Below are positions 18,679 to 30,502 of a stretch of DNA of 64,000 nucleotides, piece after piece. The position numbers and the translations under genes are program-made. The number at the start of each line of letters is the position of its first letter. Position 1 is the stretch's first letter. The notes beneath the pieces are model-generated. The model did not search any database. It was given only the letters and a program-made list of their open reading frames with translations, and was not told the origin of the DNA. Source of the DNA: Halicephalobus mephisto (taxonomy: Eukaryota; Nematoda; Chromadorea; Rhabditida; Panagrolaimidae); the NCBI GenBank assembly GCA_009193035.1, contig SWDT01000186.1:186001-250000 (forward strand). Reading direction: 5' to 3'.

Positions 18679-21600
18679 TTAATCCTTAAGAACCTTTACC
18701 CATTGTTGTAGTTTTTTCCAACTTTGAGTAGTCAGATCTTCATATATCTCACGGCAAGTCGGAGCAGAAATGGGCGTAACAGAGAGAGCATCATAGAAGG
18801 AAATGATCGATCCCATTGTTCCACTAGCAACCAGAGTGATCCTCGTAGTGTTATCTGAAACAACTCCCATTATCTAAACCAAAAGTTCATAAATATACCT
18901 ATGGCCTTGCGGCTGACTCTCGTCGAGACATAGGTGCAACCGAATATTTTAACCGCCGCTTTCTGCAGGATCCTCAACGATTCATTCACTTTGGATTCTG
19001 GAACACAGATCCCCACAGCGTGACCTTCAACAACTGGAGAATAAGCTTCATGATCAGCAGATGGAAGAACAGTTGATGAATTAGTCAAAGACAATTGATA
19101 AAAAGTTCTCAACGCTGCTCCATGAACACATACACATTCCTTCTTCGTAATAAAAATAATCTCCTCATCCGTATCAACACGGAAATCTTCAAAGTTCCTG
19201 AAAGCATTAGAGGAGAGACAAGCCAGAAGATCGATCAAAATCCTTCCAAGTCCTTTCTTCTTGATAGCGTCATTAACAGGACAGTCAGCATCCAGTTCAC
19301 TTTGCTAAATTTAATCATTAAAAACTAATTAACTAACTAACATAAACCAACCATGTACAGAAATGGTTCAAACACATCCACATCGACATTCAACGTTCCA
19401 CTTCCGACAAGAATAACAAAAAGAAAGAAATTAGTCAGCTCCATCTCAATTTTGTGCTGTTGATGCCAACAACCAAGATAACACAGGAGTTTGTCGAACA
19501 ATTCGTGCTTCTGAATGTAATCAGAAATGAGTTTCCAAATACCAGATCCAGTACGAATCTCACTCGCAACTTTAGCAATTACCGACTCATAAACGTTGCT
19601 TTTAGTTTGCAGAAATGTATCAATAACATCAGTCAACTTCATACCGAGAGGATCGAATTCAACTAAACACTGATTGAATTCGTTGTACTTCTTCTTCACT
19701 ACGGAAAGAATATCCCAAACAAGCCAAGCAAATGAAAGGAAATAACCGGATTCTGAAAGTAACAATAGTATCAGCAAACATTTCAAAACATACCATAGGC
19801 AATGTGGTAATACAACAGAGCAACAGCAATCATCTCGTCAGTTGGGCGAGTACAGATCGAACCTATGATTGGATTCGCTTGATACTGATAACTACCAGTA
19901 GCTTCGAGATAAAGTTCACCATCAGGAAAATGCTTAAAAAATTCATGTCGGAATGTCGAGAAAATAACTTCCAATCTCTGTTGACAAATAGTTGACATGT
20001 TAAAAAGAGAAACATCATCATTGTTTCCAGAATCCGTCGCTTTTCCTTTAACTTCCGCATAGAATCCCGAGAACAACTCACCTTCTGATTTTATGCCATA
20101 TGTTTCCATCAGAGCTTGGATTTGAGCAACATAACTTGATCTCTGTTTCATCACAAATTGATGTTCCTTCTTCGATGCCCATTGCACCCATTCTCGTTCC
20201 AAAAACTCAACGCCGGATCCATTTCAATGTTTTCGACAACTCCAAATTCAGCAATACCAATAATCGATTGAACAGAAGATACAGCTCTGAAAGTCCAAAT
20301 TTCAATATCAACAACAAATCAGCTCAAACCTGTGAAGAATTCCTAGAAGTTTTTACTGTTATATTTGACAAAAATCCATGTTTCGCCATAAAATCAGGAA
20401 AATACTGAACTTTTTCTGGTGGTAAATCATAATCAAGATTCCAACTGCGTAGTAAAGTTTCAGGAGCAATTCCAGTTTTCGGAAAATCAACAGATTGATT
20501 GTGTTTAATGGCAATGTTCTTACAAACCTGGAAATTAATTTTTCAATTTCAAAATTTACAAAATCAAACCAACTTGACTTTCAATTCCATAAAGATCAGA
20601 ATTAGCCAAATGTGCATTAGAAATTTGTCCGATAGAATCTTGAGTAATATATTGAACAAAAAAATCCGTCATCATACTTTGAAGCCTATCGCCATCATTG
20701 TCGTCATCAAGAACAAGATCACTATCTTCAACAAGGGGAGTTATTCCTTCACTATAATCAAACGCATTTTCATTCTTATCAAAGAACAATCCTTCATCCC
20801 AAATAACAGTATACTCGTCTCCATCCAGATCAGATCCAGCCATTTCATCAGGATGAGGTCGAGGACCACTTTGAGGAAATACAACAACATCAACCAAATG
20901 CCGAAGACTAGGGATATCGACAGCCTCATACATCCGAACATCACCAGAAACAACTGCAGGATTCTTCGTCAAAAGCACCTTTCCTTCAAGGATCTTTTTC
21001 TCAGCAGTGGGAGATGGAAGTCTTTCCTGAGCATTGCAAGTGTACTGGATAAAAACCTGTCCACTCTGAAGGATCCCAGTCTCGTCAACAATGCCAAACA
21101 TTGTCCTTCCAGAATGAACAGGGATCTGAATCTTCATCTTGGCAAGTAATTTGGCTAAAGTGATATTTACCGAGAATACAATTCAAAATTAACTCACATA
21201 ACATCGACTTGGACCACGCCCGGAGCATTGAACGAAAGAACGGCTCTTGAACCAGAGAGAAGTCGTACAAGTATTGAACCATAATCAGTTGAGGGAACTC
21301 TGAGATGGCAACTCGGGCATACTTTTCGTAGTTCAGGGAAGCCATGATATGATTGACGTGACGATTCAAGAGCATCTGGATATGTTTCGAAATCCTTCTA
21401 TGTGTCTCGGCAGATTGCTTCATAGAAATTTGATCAAGGATGTTGATCATCGGTTTGTTCAGACAAACTGGAGATGGTGTGGAGTACTTGACAATCTCGA
21501 TGAATTCTTCTCGAGGAGCAATGAACTTCTCTTGGGATTGACGAAATTCAACCTCAAAAGTCAGATCTTTGAGGTCATTCTTCCTGGCGAAATTATTCAT

Positions 21601-23590
21601 AAGATCCAGAGCTGGATTGACAGCGATAACTCCTTTGAAACCTCTGAACCTGAATTGGAAACAAGATGGAACAGCATCACGACAGTTGAGATCTTGAGAA
21701 ATCCTCGAAGCACAAGAAGCACTGATACTTCCAACACCATCTGAAAAGCAATATGGTTCGCCACCTCCTTTCACGCCGCCTTCGAAATCCGGAACAGTTC
21801 TGTACAAATTCCTTTCCAATCGGATATTCGATAATTTTGATTGAGTAAAACACTGACCAATTCTCGCCATCATTTTCGGAACTTTCTCAATTTTAAATCT
21901 GCCCATTGACTTACGTATTCTAACTGCTTCATCAATATCTCCTTGAACAAGGTAACAACCGTTGTCCCGAAGTTGAGAATTCGACGAACCAACCATAACG
22001 TAGAATTTGTCCAAGACTCTAAGACCTTCTTTCAATACACGTTTCACACAATTCTCCATAATTAGATTTCCAGTCATTTTGGACATTCTAGTTCCATCTT
22101 CGTCTCGGAAAATGACTCGAAGGAACTTGTTAACTTCAAATTTCCGTAAAACACGATTTCCCATCATCAGTTCAGGTGTCACAAATAATTTCCTCATCGG
22201 GGTAATGATTACTTTACGAACTCTGACATATCCTTGAGCTTCCCAATTGGCATTTCTGGTTCTTTGTAAAGCAGCGTTAACTCTTCCAGATTCTTTGATT
22301 TCACAAAACATCTGCGTCAAATTACTTGGAGTCTGTGCTTCATCAATTTGACAAAGAAGTTGTTCCAAAATATCAATTGTTGCAGGAATATCGTGGATGT
22401 ATGCCCGTCTGACTTCTTCCAGAAAGTCATCTCTCTTTTGGACATCCAAAAGAATCAAATCCTTCACTACTGCACCACGAGAAATAAGAGCGCTCAAGCA
22501 ATAACGAAGATTGAAGTTCTCGTCACCGTCAAAGCCATACAATTCCATCAATTTCTTGTCCTCCACAAACGACAAGTACCTTCCTCTGCTTCGTATAGTC
22601 ACAGTTCGAAACTCAACTGGAGTAACAGCATACTTGTGAAGTCTTCCAAGAAGATCACAGATCTCATGTTTCTGAAAAAGAAAGATAAACAAGTCGAAAA
22701 TAAATAATTTACATTAACGATAGGAATCTTCATCGAAATCCAAGGGCATCCAGCAATGTTGCTTCTTCTACGAGGCTTTTCAATATTGTTTCCCCAGGAA
22801 GTAACACGCGAAAGTGTCCATCCATTACTTCCTTCTCTCTTGAAACTTCTTTTGATCTTGGGTGGATATCGAACATGCAGGAACAACTGGACTTCAGAAG
22901 CACTGTGATAGACAATGACATCTCGGATTGCTTCATATCTGATGGAACAGGTGATGATCGAAGAAACGCCTTCGTAAATAAACGGAAAAGCAACGGACAG
23001 TTCTTTTCTGTCATGTTCGAATTCAGCAAGAATACTGGTGTCTTGGGGCATTTGAGAAAATTCAGAGAGGAGATTCACTTCTTTCATAATCTGGCTCTCA
23101 GGTTTCCGGTAAGTTGTGTTGATCGTCTCATGAGAGAGGAAGTTCTCAGTATCTACGAAATTTCCAAATATAAACGCCGAGAGGTTGAGGGAGTGATATA
23201 AAGAGAAATCCTGCGGGAAAACTGAAGCATCACAGATGGCGACAGAAACAGTAATATTATGATTAATGATAATATTAACTGCAGAAACCCTTCTTCGAAG
23301 TTGATCACAAAAGTCTGCAATTTCGTCGATTTCTGGGGGAATTTCATTAAAGACAATGCTGATTTCCATTCTTCCATCGTCCATTGAAATGCAGTGGTTG
23401 CACAAGTTGATTTTCCATCGGTCTACCTCAGTGACTTCGGACTGGAATTTAAATTTCATATAAAAAATTAAATTTAACTCACATTCAAAATGACAAAAAG
23501 ATCATCAGGATCTTGGTGGAACGGTAAGTTCCGCAAGCGGATCCTTAGTGGTGTCGTCGGAGCAATGAGCGAAGAGATATTGTTGTTCAT
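18679..23590 (-). CDS. ego-1/rrf-1: RNA-dependent RNA polymerase, EGO-1/RRF family (two frame breaks)
   Basis: Nine minus-strand exons: 23590-23483, 23441-22713, 22671-21198, 21154-20574, 20527-20330, 20286-19794, 19752-19352, 19304-18899, 18854-18679, about 1521 residues. The cellular RdRP core is clear: [23 protein letters not shown], then the catalytic GSDLDGDEY near residue 880. These enzymes make secondary siRNAs in nematode RNAi. Length fits EGO-1/RRF-1 (~1600) better than RRF-3. Exon 5/6 needs two compensating one-base frame changes: one A too many in an A run (plus 20350-20354) and one T too few (plus 20201-20205). With them the protein reads LGILHR|AVSSV and LSFLEREW, as in relatives. 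The rest is intact, so homopolymer sequencing error or very recent damage are both possible. Head to head with the ferlin gene, 121 bp apart. Confidence 0.9.
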
Positions 23591-23711
23591 CTGAAAATAT
23601 TACTTTTTGTAAACTTTACAAACTATACAAAGGACATTGGAGATAAATTTGCATAAACAAATCAAGGATTTGAGGACGGAATTTATTCGATTATTATTCT
23701 TGTGAACCGTA
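23591..23711. promoter_or_regulatory. Bidirectional promoter, RdRP and ferlin
   Basis: Only 121 bp separate the two divergent ATGs (23590 minus, 23712 plus), so the core promoters must share this segment. On the minus strand TTTTCAG ends directly before the RdRP ATG, which suggests trans-splicing of that transcript and moves its promoter further toward or into the ferlin gene. Confidence 0.6.
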
Positions 23712-26700
23712 ATGGATAAACTCAAAGGTAAACTTGTCAAAACTGTCGTCAAGAAGAAAGCTGAGAAATTTAAACAGAACTTTAGTCAAATCTTGTCTTC
23801 AAATGACGAATCACGAGAGAAGGATGTGGAACCAGATTCAAAAACGAGCAATTCTAGTTCAAAACAGAAAATTAGAACCAAGTTCAGAAATCTGCGGATG
23901 AACCGTGTCGGAGATTATGGAATTGATGGTAGAAATAGTGATGAAGAAACCTACCAGACAGAAACCCCAGTGGAGACTTCTGACGGAGGTGAAACGACGG
24001 AGGTAAACACGAAGTAAAAACAATTTCATATATAATTTCAGGAAGTCGCGGCAGATTACTCAACTCCAACATCCCAGAAAGATCCAGAAGAAGGAACAGC
24101 TACAGAACATCCGGGAATTTACAGTAAAATCAAAAATCCAAGAGAATCCAAGGATCTCGCGAAATTTCAAAATACAATTTTCGAAAATCAAAAAACATCT
24201 TTTAAAGTAAATAAATCATAAAAAACATATAATTAAAGAAATTTCAGATAGGAGTACATATTTTTGATGCCTCAGCACTTCAAGGCTTAGACGGCCAAGA
24301 ATTGAATCCGATGGTGAGGGTAAAACTAGATCAAAAACAACGAAAAACACGGATAATCAGAGGAACCGACAGTCCGAGTTGGGACCAAACTATAGAATTC
24401 AACATAAAAACGACTCCAGGAGAATTGTGCGAAAAAACGCTGATTTTCAAAGTAGGTAAAGGGAAGGCTCGGAAAAAGATGTTTGAAAATGTTCCAAAAT
24501 TACAGTACTTCCAGACAATCGTATCAGGAGTCTTTGTTTTTCTTGCTCTTCCACAACTTGTTCCTATTTGTTTTTCCTATTTTCTTAGTTTTTTCACTTT
24601 TTTGCTTTTTTTCATTAATTATTTTTTATTTTCCAGGTTTACAGTTCCGGTTCCCCTGTTCGTGTGCCCCTTATCGGCTGTTTTAAATATGCATTGTCCC
24701 ATATTTTCAAGAGACCCAATCACCGTGCTATTAATCAATTCGTTCCTCTGAGAGAAGGCGATGAAGAAGATGATGTTAATGGACCAATTCGAGGATTCCT
24801 ACGTGTGTCTGTGGCTATTACTTACCCTGGATATAATGGGCCGATGGGACTACGAGGACCAGGTTCGGGGAATATTGAGATGATCAATGCCGCTGAATTA
24901 TTTCAATATAAACTTAAATTCAGAATTTATAAACTCTTGTCAATTGTGAAGCAGACTAGATTTTCAAACATGAAAACCCCTGAATCTCCAGTCGACTTTG
25001 CTGTTGAGATTTGTTTGAATGAAAGAAAAATTTTATCTGATTTCAAATCCAGCGAAGATGAAAACATTGCCTTCAACCAGGAGCTAATCTTGCCGCTGAT
25101 GTGGCCTACAGTTGCTAAAAATGTAAGTTCATATATCAATTTCCAGTAAAATGTTTTTTCTCTTTTAGATTCGTGTTCGAATCCTGTCCAAAGTCCCCGA
25201 TGGCAATCCTAAGAAATGTAAGATAACTGTTGTTTGTACAACGTTCCTGGAGCTAAAGCAACTTTGTCAAAGTGGAGAAAACGGATACTTGCCTGTATTC
25301 GGTCCCGGTTTTATTAATTTTTTCGGTCCGGATTTCAATTTGAAGCTTCCTAAAAAAGCGATCGAGCAAGTCAAGAACGAAGGAACCGGATCCACCGCTT
25401 TTTACGGAAGACTCTTCTGCGATTTGACTTGCACTGATGGCAAAGTTTCTGACTCTACTTCCAAGGACTTGACTTTGTCTGTAATCTACAATTCTGGAAA
25501 TTACTACATTCAGAAGTCGTACACGTTGTTTTCAAGTTTCTTCGCTGCCAATTCTATCGATTCAGAATACAAGTAAGAATTATTTTTTAAAAGCTACTAC
25601 TGAATGATTTAGATCCGAAAATGTTCAATTTGCAATTTCTATCGGTGAATTTGGGAATCCGGAGTACGATTATGGTCTCAAGTGTACTGAACGATCTCTT
25701 CCTGCAATGCCGATTTACGATTACCAAAGATTCTACGCCATGCCCTGGGGCAGTTACAAGCCTGTCTGTGAAGTGCATTGTTCTTGGGAGGATATTAGTC
25801 AGCGAATTACTCAAGCTAGTTGTGTTTTGAAAATTACTGAATTTTTGAAAGAATTTAGAGACAGTGCAAGTCTTCAATCTGATGTGAATTCTACTAATTT
25901 TTCAACTGTTTCTATGGTACTTTATGCTCTGGAAGAAGCCACAAATGCCCTCCAATGGATAGTAAAAAATGCTGCTTACTTGTCCGATGGGTCGATGAAG
26001 CTGACACAATTGGATAAGAATCTTCAAAGTGCTAGATTTACAAAATTCCAACGATTACAGTTGAAAATGGAAAAATTCAAATATGAGCAAATGGATCCTG
26101 ATGAAATGAATGGCAATGCACTGAATGTACTAGATGACGTTGTGAAGGAACTTGAAGAGTTAATTCTGGATCCTCAAATATCCATTCCAGATGTTTTGAT
26201 AATGATGTTAGTGAACAACGTTCCCGTAGCTTATGCCAAAGTACCTGTCGTCGAAATCGCCTTTAATCCTAACGAGATAAAAACTGGAATAAATTGCGGA
26301 AAATTAAAAGCTTTCAAATTAAGTTGGCTAAATAGAAAAGAAAAAACGGTAAATTTTATTTTTTTAAACATATATGAACTTTTTAGGTCGATGAAGTGCC
26401 GGCTATTCTCCATGCTAGGTTCTGGTTTGGACTTTCTATTCACCGTAATTTCTTCGAGAAGATTATTGCCCCAGGAAAAATTCGTTATTATGCAGAACAT
26501 TTTGTGAACGAATACAAAGGACCGTTGGGGAAGTTTCAAGCATGTGAATTTCGACCAATTGAAAAAGCTAAAACTATCTACAGTACTCTCAGTTGTAAGT
26601 CTCCATATTATGTTTCGGATCAAACTGGAGTTATTGAGCTTTCTGAAACGACGATGAGACCTCCAACTGGATGGGAGTTCAAGGGGAATTGGAGACGTCA

Positions 26701-29700
26701 ACAAACTCATGATATGTGGATCGGACCGGAAACTGGAAGCAGTAGATTTGAGGATGAAGTTTTTGAATTAGAGAAAAAAGAAGATGATGAATGGAATTCT
26801 CGAGGATTTACTAACAATATGGGTGAGGATATCCCGGAAGGGGAACTCAATAGACCTCCTTCTGGATGGAAGTATGAAGGAATCTGGGAAGTTGACCTTT
26901 TTGGGGAATCCGGTTTTGATGGATGGGTGTATTCTGTTACTGAAAATTTCTCAGAGAAAATTGGAGCTGTTGATCTTAATGAAAGGCCGGCTCACAAGTT
27001 TAGAAAACGAAGACTGAAGAGATTTAGGGTTTTTGACGACAAGAAAATGGATATGTACTCAATGTATGAAGACAAGGAACTCTTTCAAAAGAGGTGTGAT
27101 GCTTCTGGATGGGAATATGCCAAGGCTTTTGATAAACCATTGCATATGCAGAAAACCCATGGTGATAAGTTTAGAAGGAAGCGAATGTTGAGAGAGATTG
27201 TGAGAAAAGAGACAAGTGCCAAGTTTGTCTGAAATATTAACTTTTTATGATTTATTTTTCAGTAAGTTGAATGTGAGAATCGATCAGAAACAGGGATCTG
27301 AAGAGGGATTGTTGTTTACTTCTCCGAGGATTTATGAAGTATATGAAGAAATATGCAGTTTTGAACTACGGGTATATGTCTTATGGGCTAAGGAACTTTA
27401 TTGTAGTACTACAGTTATTTCTAGAAGCTTTGTTAGGGTATTTTTTCTTCATAGATGTGCAGAAACAGCGATAATCAAGCATACAATGAATCCAGTTTAT
27501 AATGAGACTTTGATATTTAGGCAAATGCTGATTCCTGGTGGCATTTGTAAACTTCGGGAAAATCCACCAAGTGCTGTTGTTGAAGTCGTTGGTGAATCTT
27601 TTGATGGAATTAATGTCGTTCTAGGAAGATTTTATGTGGCTCCAACTGTAATGGATTTGTCAACGAAGGCATTATTGAATTGCAAATGGTACAAATTGGA
27701 AAATTCAAAACAGAATGTGAGTGGAGCTTTGCTTTTTTATTCTGAACTGTATCAAGTTGACATGGACAAACGTCATCGACTTCCGAAGTATCCGAGTTTC
27801 AAAAATGGAGGAATTCCTAGATATGAAGTTCCTGAAAATTACAGACCGAAATTTGTACCATATACTGTGGTGATAATTTGTTATGGTTTGAGGAACTTGC
27901 AGAGATATCAAGTGAGTTTTAGTTTTACTTTATTTAAATTTTGCTTAGTTTACGTCAATTCGTCAACCTTGGTTGGAAGTTACTGTAGGAGACTTTACTA
28001 GAAGAACTATCCCTCTAAAAGATACAAAAGTGAACCTGAATTTCGAATCCCCTATTTTGATATTTGAGGAAGTTCAAATGCCGGATAACCTCTACTTTGC
28101 TCCTCCGATCCAGATTCTCTTATTTGACAAAAGGACTTTTGGAATTCAACCACAAATTGGGATCTGTACTATTAGTAACTTTAGAAACTACCAAAGATCT
28201 CCGCAGAATAAGATTAAAGTTAATGAAGAAGACTGGGTGAAGTACGATACTATCGCTCAAGAAGAGCAAATTGAAGAAGATAGAGAATTAGTTAGATTTG
28301 AAGAAACAAAGGGATGGGATTCTGATGCCTTTTTCGTAGACCCTGATGATCCGAATTCTCCAAGAATTGACTGGTGGTCTAAGTATTATTTTAGTTGTGG
28401 GGAAGACACAAAGGCCCCGGGCTATGAAAGGTGAGGATTATTTGATGTAAAATAGATATTAGAAGTTATATCTGTAGATTGTCTCTTGGAAAACTCCTTA
28501 TTTTTAAAACTGCGTTAGAAGATGTTGGAGATTATCGTGGATTTGGGGATTTTATGGATACTTTCAAGATTGGCCGAGCTTCTAGGAAGAAAGGAAGAAT
28601 GGGCGTGTCTACTGAAATCTGTGGGGAACTCAAAGGGAAGGTTTTTGTAACGAAGGAAGTTCCGGATAAACCTAAAGGATTTATTGAAGATATTCCTGGA
28701 GTTGAATTTGACAAGACAGTTCAATGTATCGTTCGGGTTTACGTCATCAGAGCTCTGAATGTTGAACCAGATTCTAAGAAAGGACCTCTAGATCTTCAAG
28801 TAAGTGTGACAGTAGGAAGGAAAAAGAAAAGCACTTCTTATGTTCCGGACTCTTGTAATCCTATATTTGGAGAATTGATCGAAATTGATGCGAATATTCC
28901 AGTAGAATCTACTTTGAAAATTACATTACAAGATAAGAAAAGAATTTTTGGAACAGATGACATTGGAGAAACGACTGTTAACTTGGAAGATAGGCTTCAA
29001 ACAAAATACAGGGCTACTGTAGGATTGCCGTTGTGCTATAATTTGTTTGGACCTTTGCCTTGGAGAGATCAGATGACTCCATTGGATATTCTGGCGAGAT
29101 ATTGCAAGAAAATGAATGTTTCAGTTCCGAAAATCCTCACGAAAGAAAATGATGTTGGAATGGTTGTTTTTTCTCTTGAAATATGGCTTTCTCAATTGGA
29201 AACAAAAGTTTTAAATGAGAAAAATAGGAAATTCTTTGGAAGACCTCTTCAAAGATTGGCGTTATTTATTTTACATGGAATTGGATTGGTTCCAGAACAT
29301 GTTGAAACAAGGCCATTATTTAGTGTTGTTAATCCAGATGTCAAGATAGGGGATTTGGAATGTTTTATTGACATTATTCCTGTGGAAATTGGTCCAATTC
29401 CTTCTCCAATTGATATTTCGATAAGAAAATCATCTAAATATCAATTGAGAGTAGTTGTTTGGAAAACAAGAAATGTGATTCCGATCAAGAAATCCTTTGG
29501 AAAATCAGCAATAGATTTGTATGTTGAATGTAACTTGAATGGGAATTTAACAGAAAAAACAGATATTCATTATCGAGTGACGGATGGTGCTGGATCGTTT
29601 AATTGGAGGTTTGTCTTTGATTTTGAATATGATCTGTGGGAGAAGAAGATTAGGGTGAAGAGAAAAAATAGATTTCTCAGAAAAGCTACGATTGAAAAAA

Positions 29701-30502
29701 TTGATCCTGTCTTGGTTTTGCGGATTTGTGACAATAACAAGTTTAAAAAAGATGGATTCGTTGGAGAATGTGTTTTACCGCTTCTTGGGTTTGAAGAAGG
29801 ACAGATGAATGAGGAAGAAATGACTAATGTTTATTATCCAGAACAACATAAGAAATGCAAATGTTGTGTTGATTGTTGTGGATTTTTTTGGCAAACAAGA
29901 TGTAAATCAAGTAAAATGGAAAAAGTTAAATTGCCAAGAGCTCCAGTGAGTTTTATACGATTGATGAAGATGTATATGGTTTTTCAGATTTACGTTGGTG
30001 GAACTGTGGGAGTTTGTTCGTTGTTTAGTTCAAAATCGGTTCGTGGGTGGTGGCCTTGTTTAAATACTAATATTTCTGATGAACAGAAAACAAATGTTAA
30101 AAGTATGAAGAAAAAGGACGATTTTGATGGCAAAATTCGATATGTTACTGGAATGATCGACTTAGAAATGAGTCTTGTTACAGCAGAAGAAGCTGCAAAA
30201 GAACCTGTTGGAAAGAAAAGAGGGAAACCGAATAGAGTGAGATTTCTGGAACTGATTTCATCAATTATTATTGAGGGAATTTTCAGAATCCTGTTTTGCC
30301 AAAACCAGATAGACTCAAATTTGACAATTATTGGTATTTGAGTAGATGTAGAGCTGGTTCCAGATTTTACTGGAGGAAGTGTGGTCTTCAATGTTTGTGT
30401 ATTTCTTGTTGCTCGATTTTGCTGGTCTTCCTAATTGGTGCTTTTATCTGGCAAATTCCGGAATTTATTACGAAAGTCGTTGGTGATATTTATGTGAATT
30501 AA
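23712..30502 (+). CDS. fer-1: Ferlin (FER-1 type), multi-C2 tail-anchored protein
   Basis: Eleven exons (23712-24002, 24042-24206, 24248-24451, 24637-25122, 25169-25572, 25613-26348, 26387-27222, 27263-27911, 27949-28430, 28478-30236, 30287-30502) give 2075 residues; C. elegans FER-1 is about 2030. In order: a C2 domain (IGVHIFDASALQGLDGQE), ferlin FerA/FerB regions, DysF motifs (PPTGWEFKGNW and PPSGWKYEGIWEV), further C2 domains (VRVYVIRALNVEP with GPLDLQVSV; YQLRVVVWKTRNVIP) and a C-terminal membrane anchor (CCSILLVFLIGAFIWQI). Ferlins drive calcium-dependent membrane fusion; FER-1 acts in fusion of membranous organelles in nematode sperm. Exon 10 must be left at 30236 to reach the anchor exon; reading through ends the protein without an anchor. 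Confidence 0.95.
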
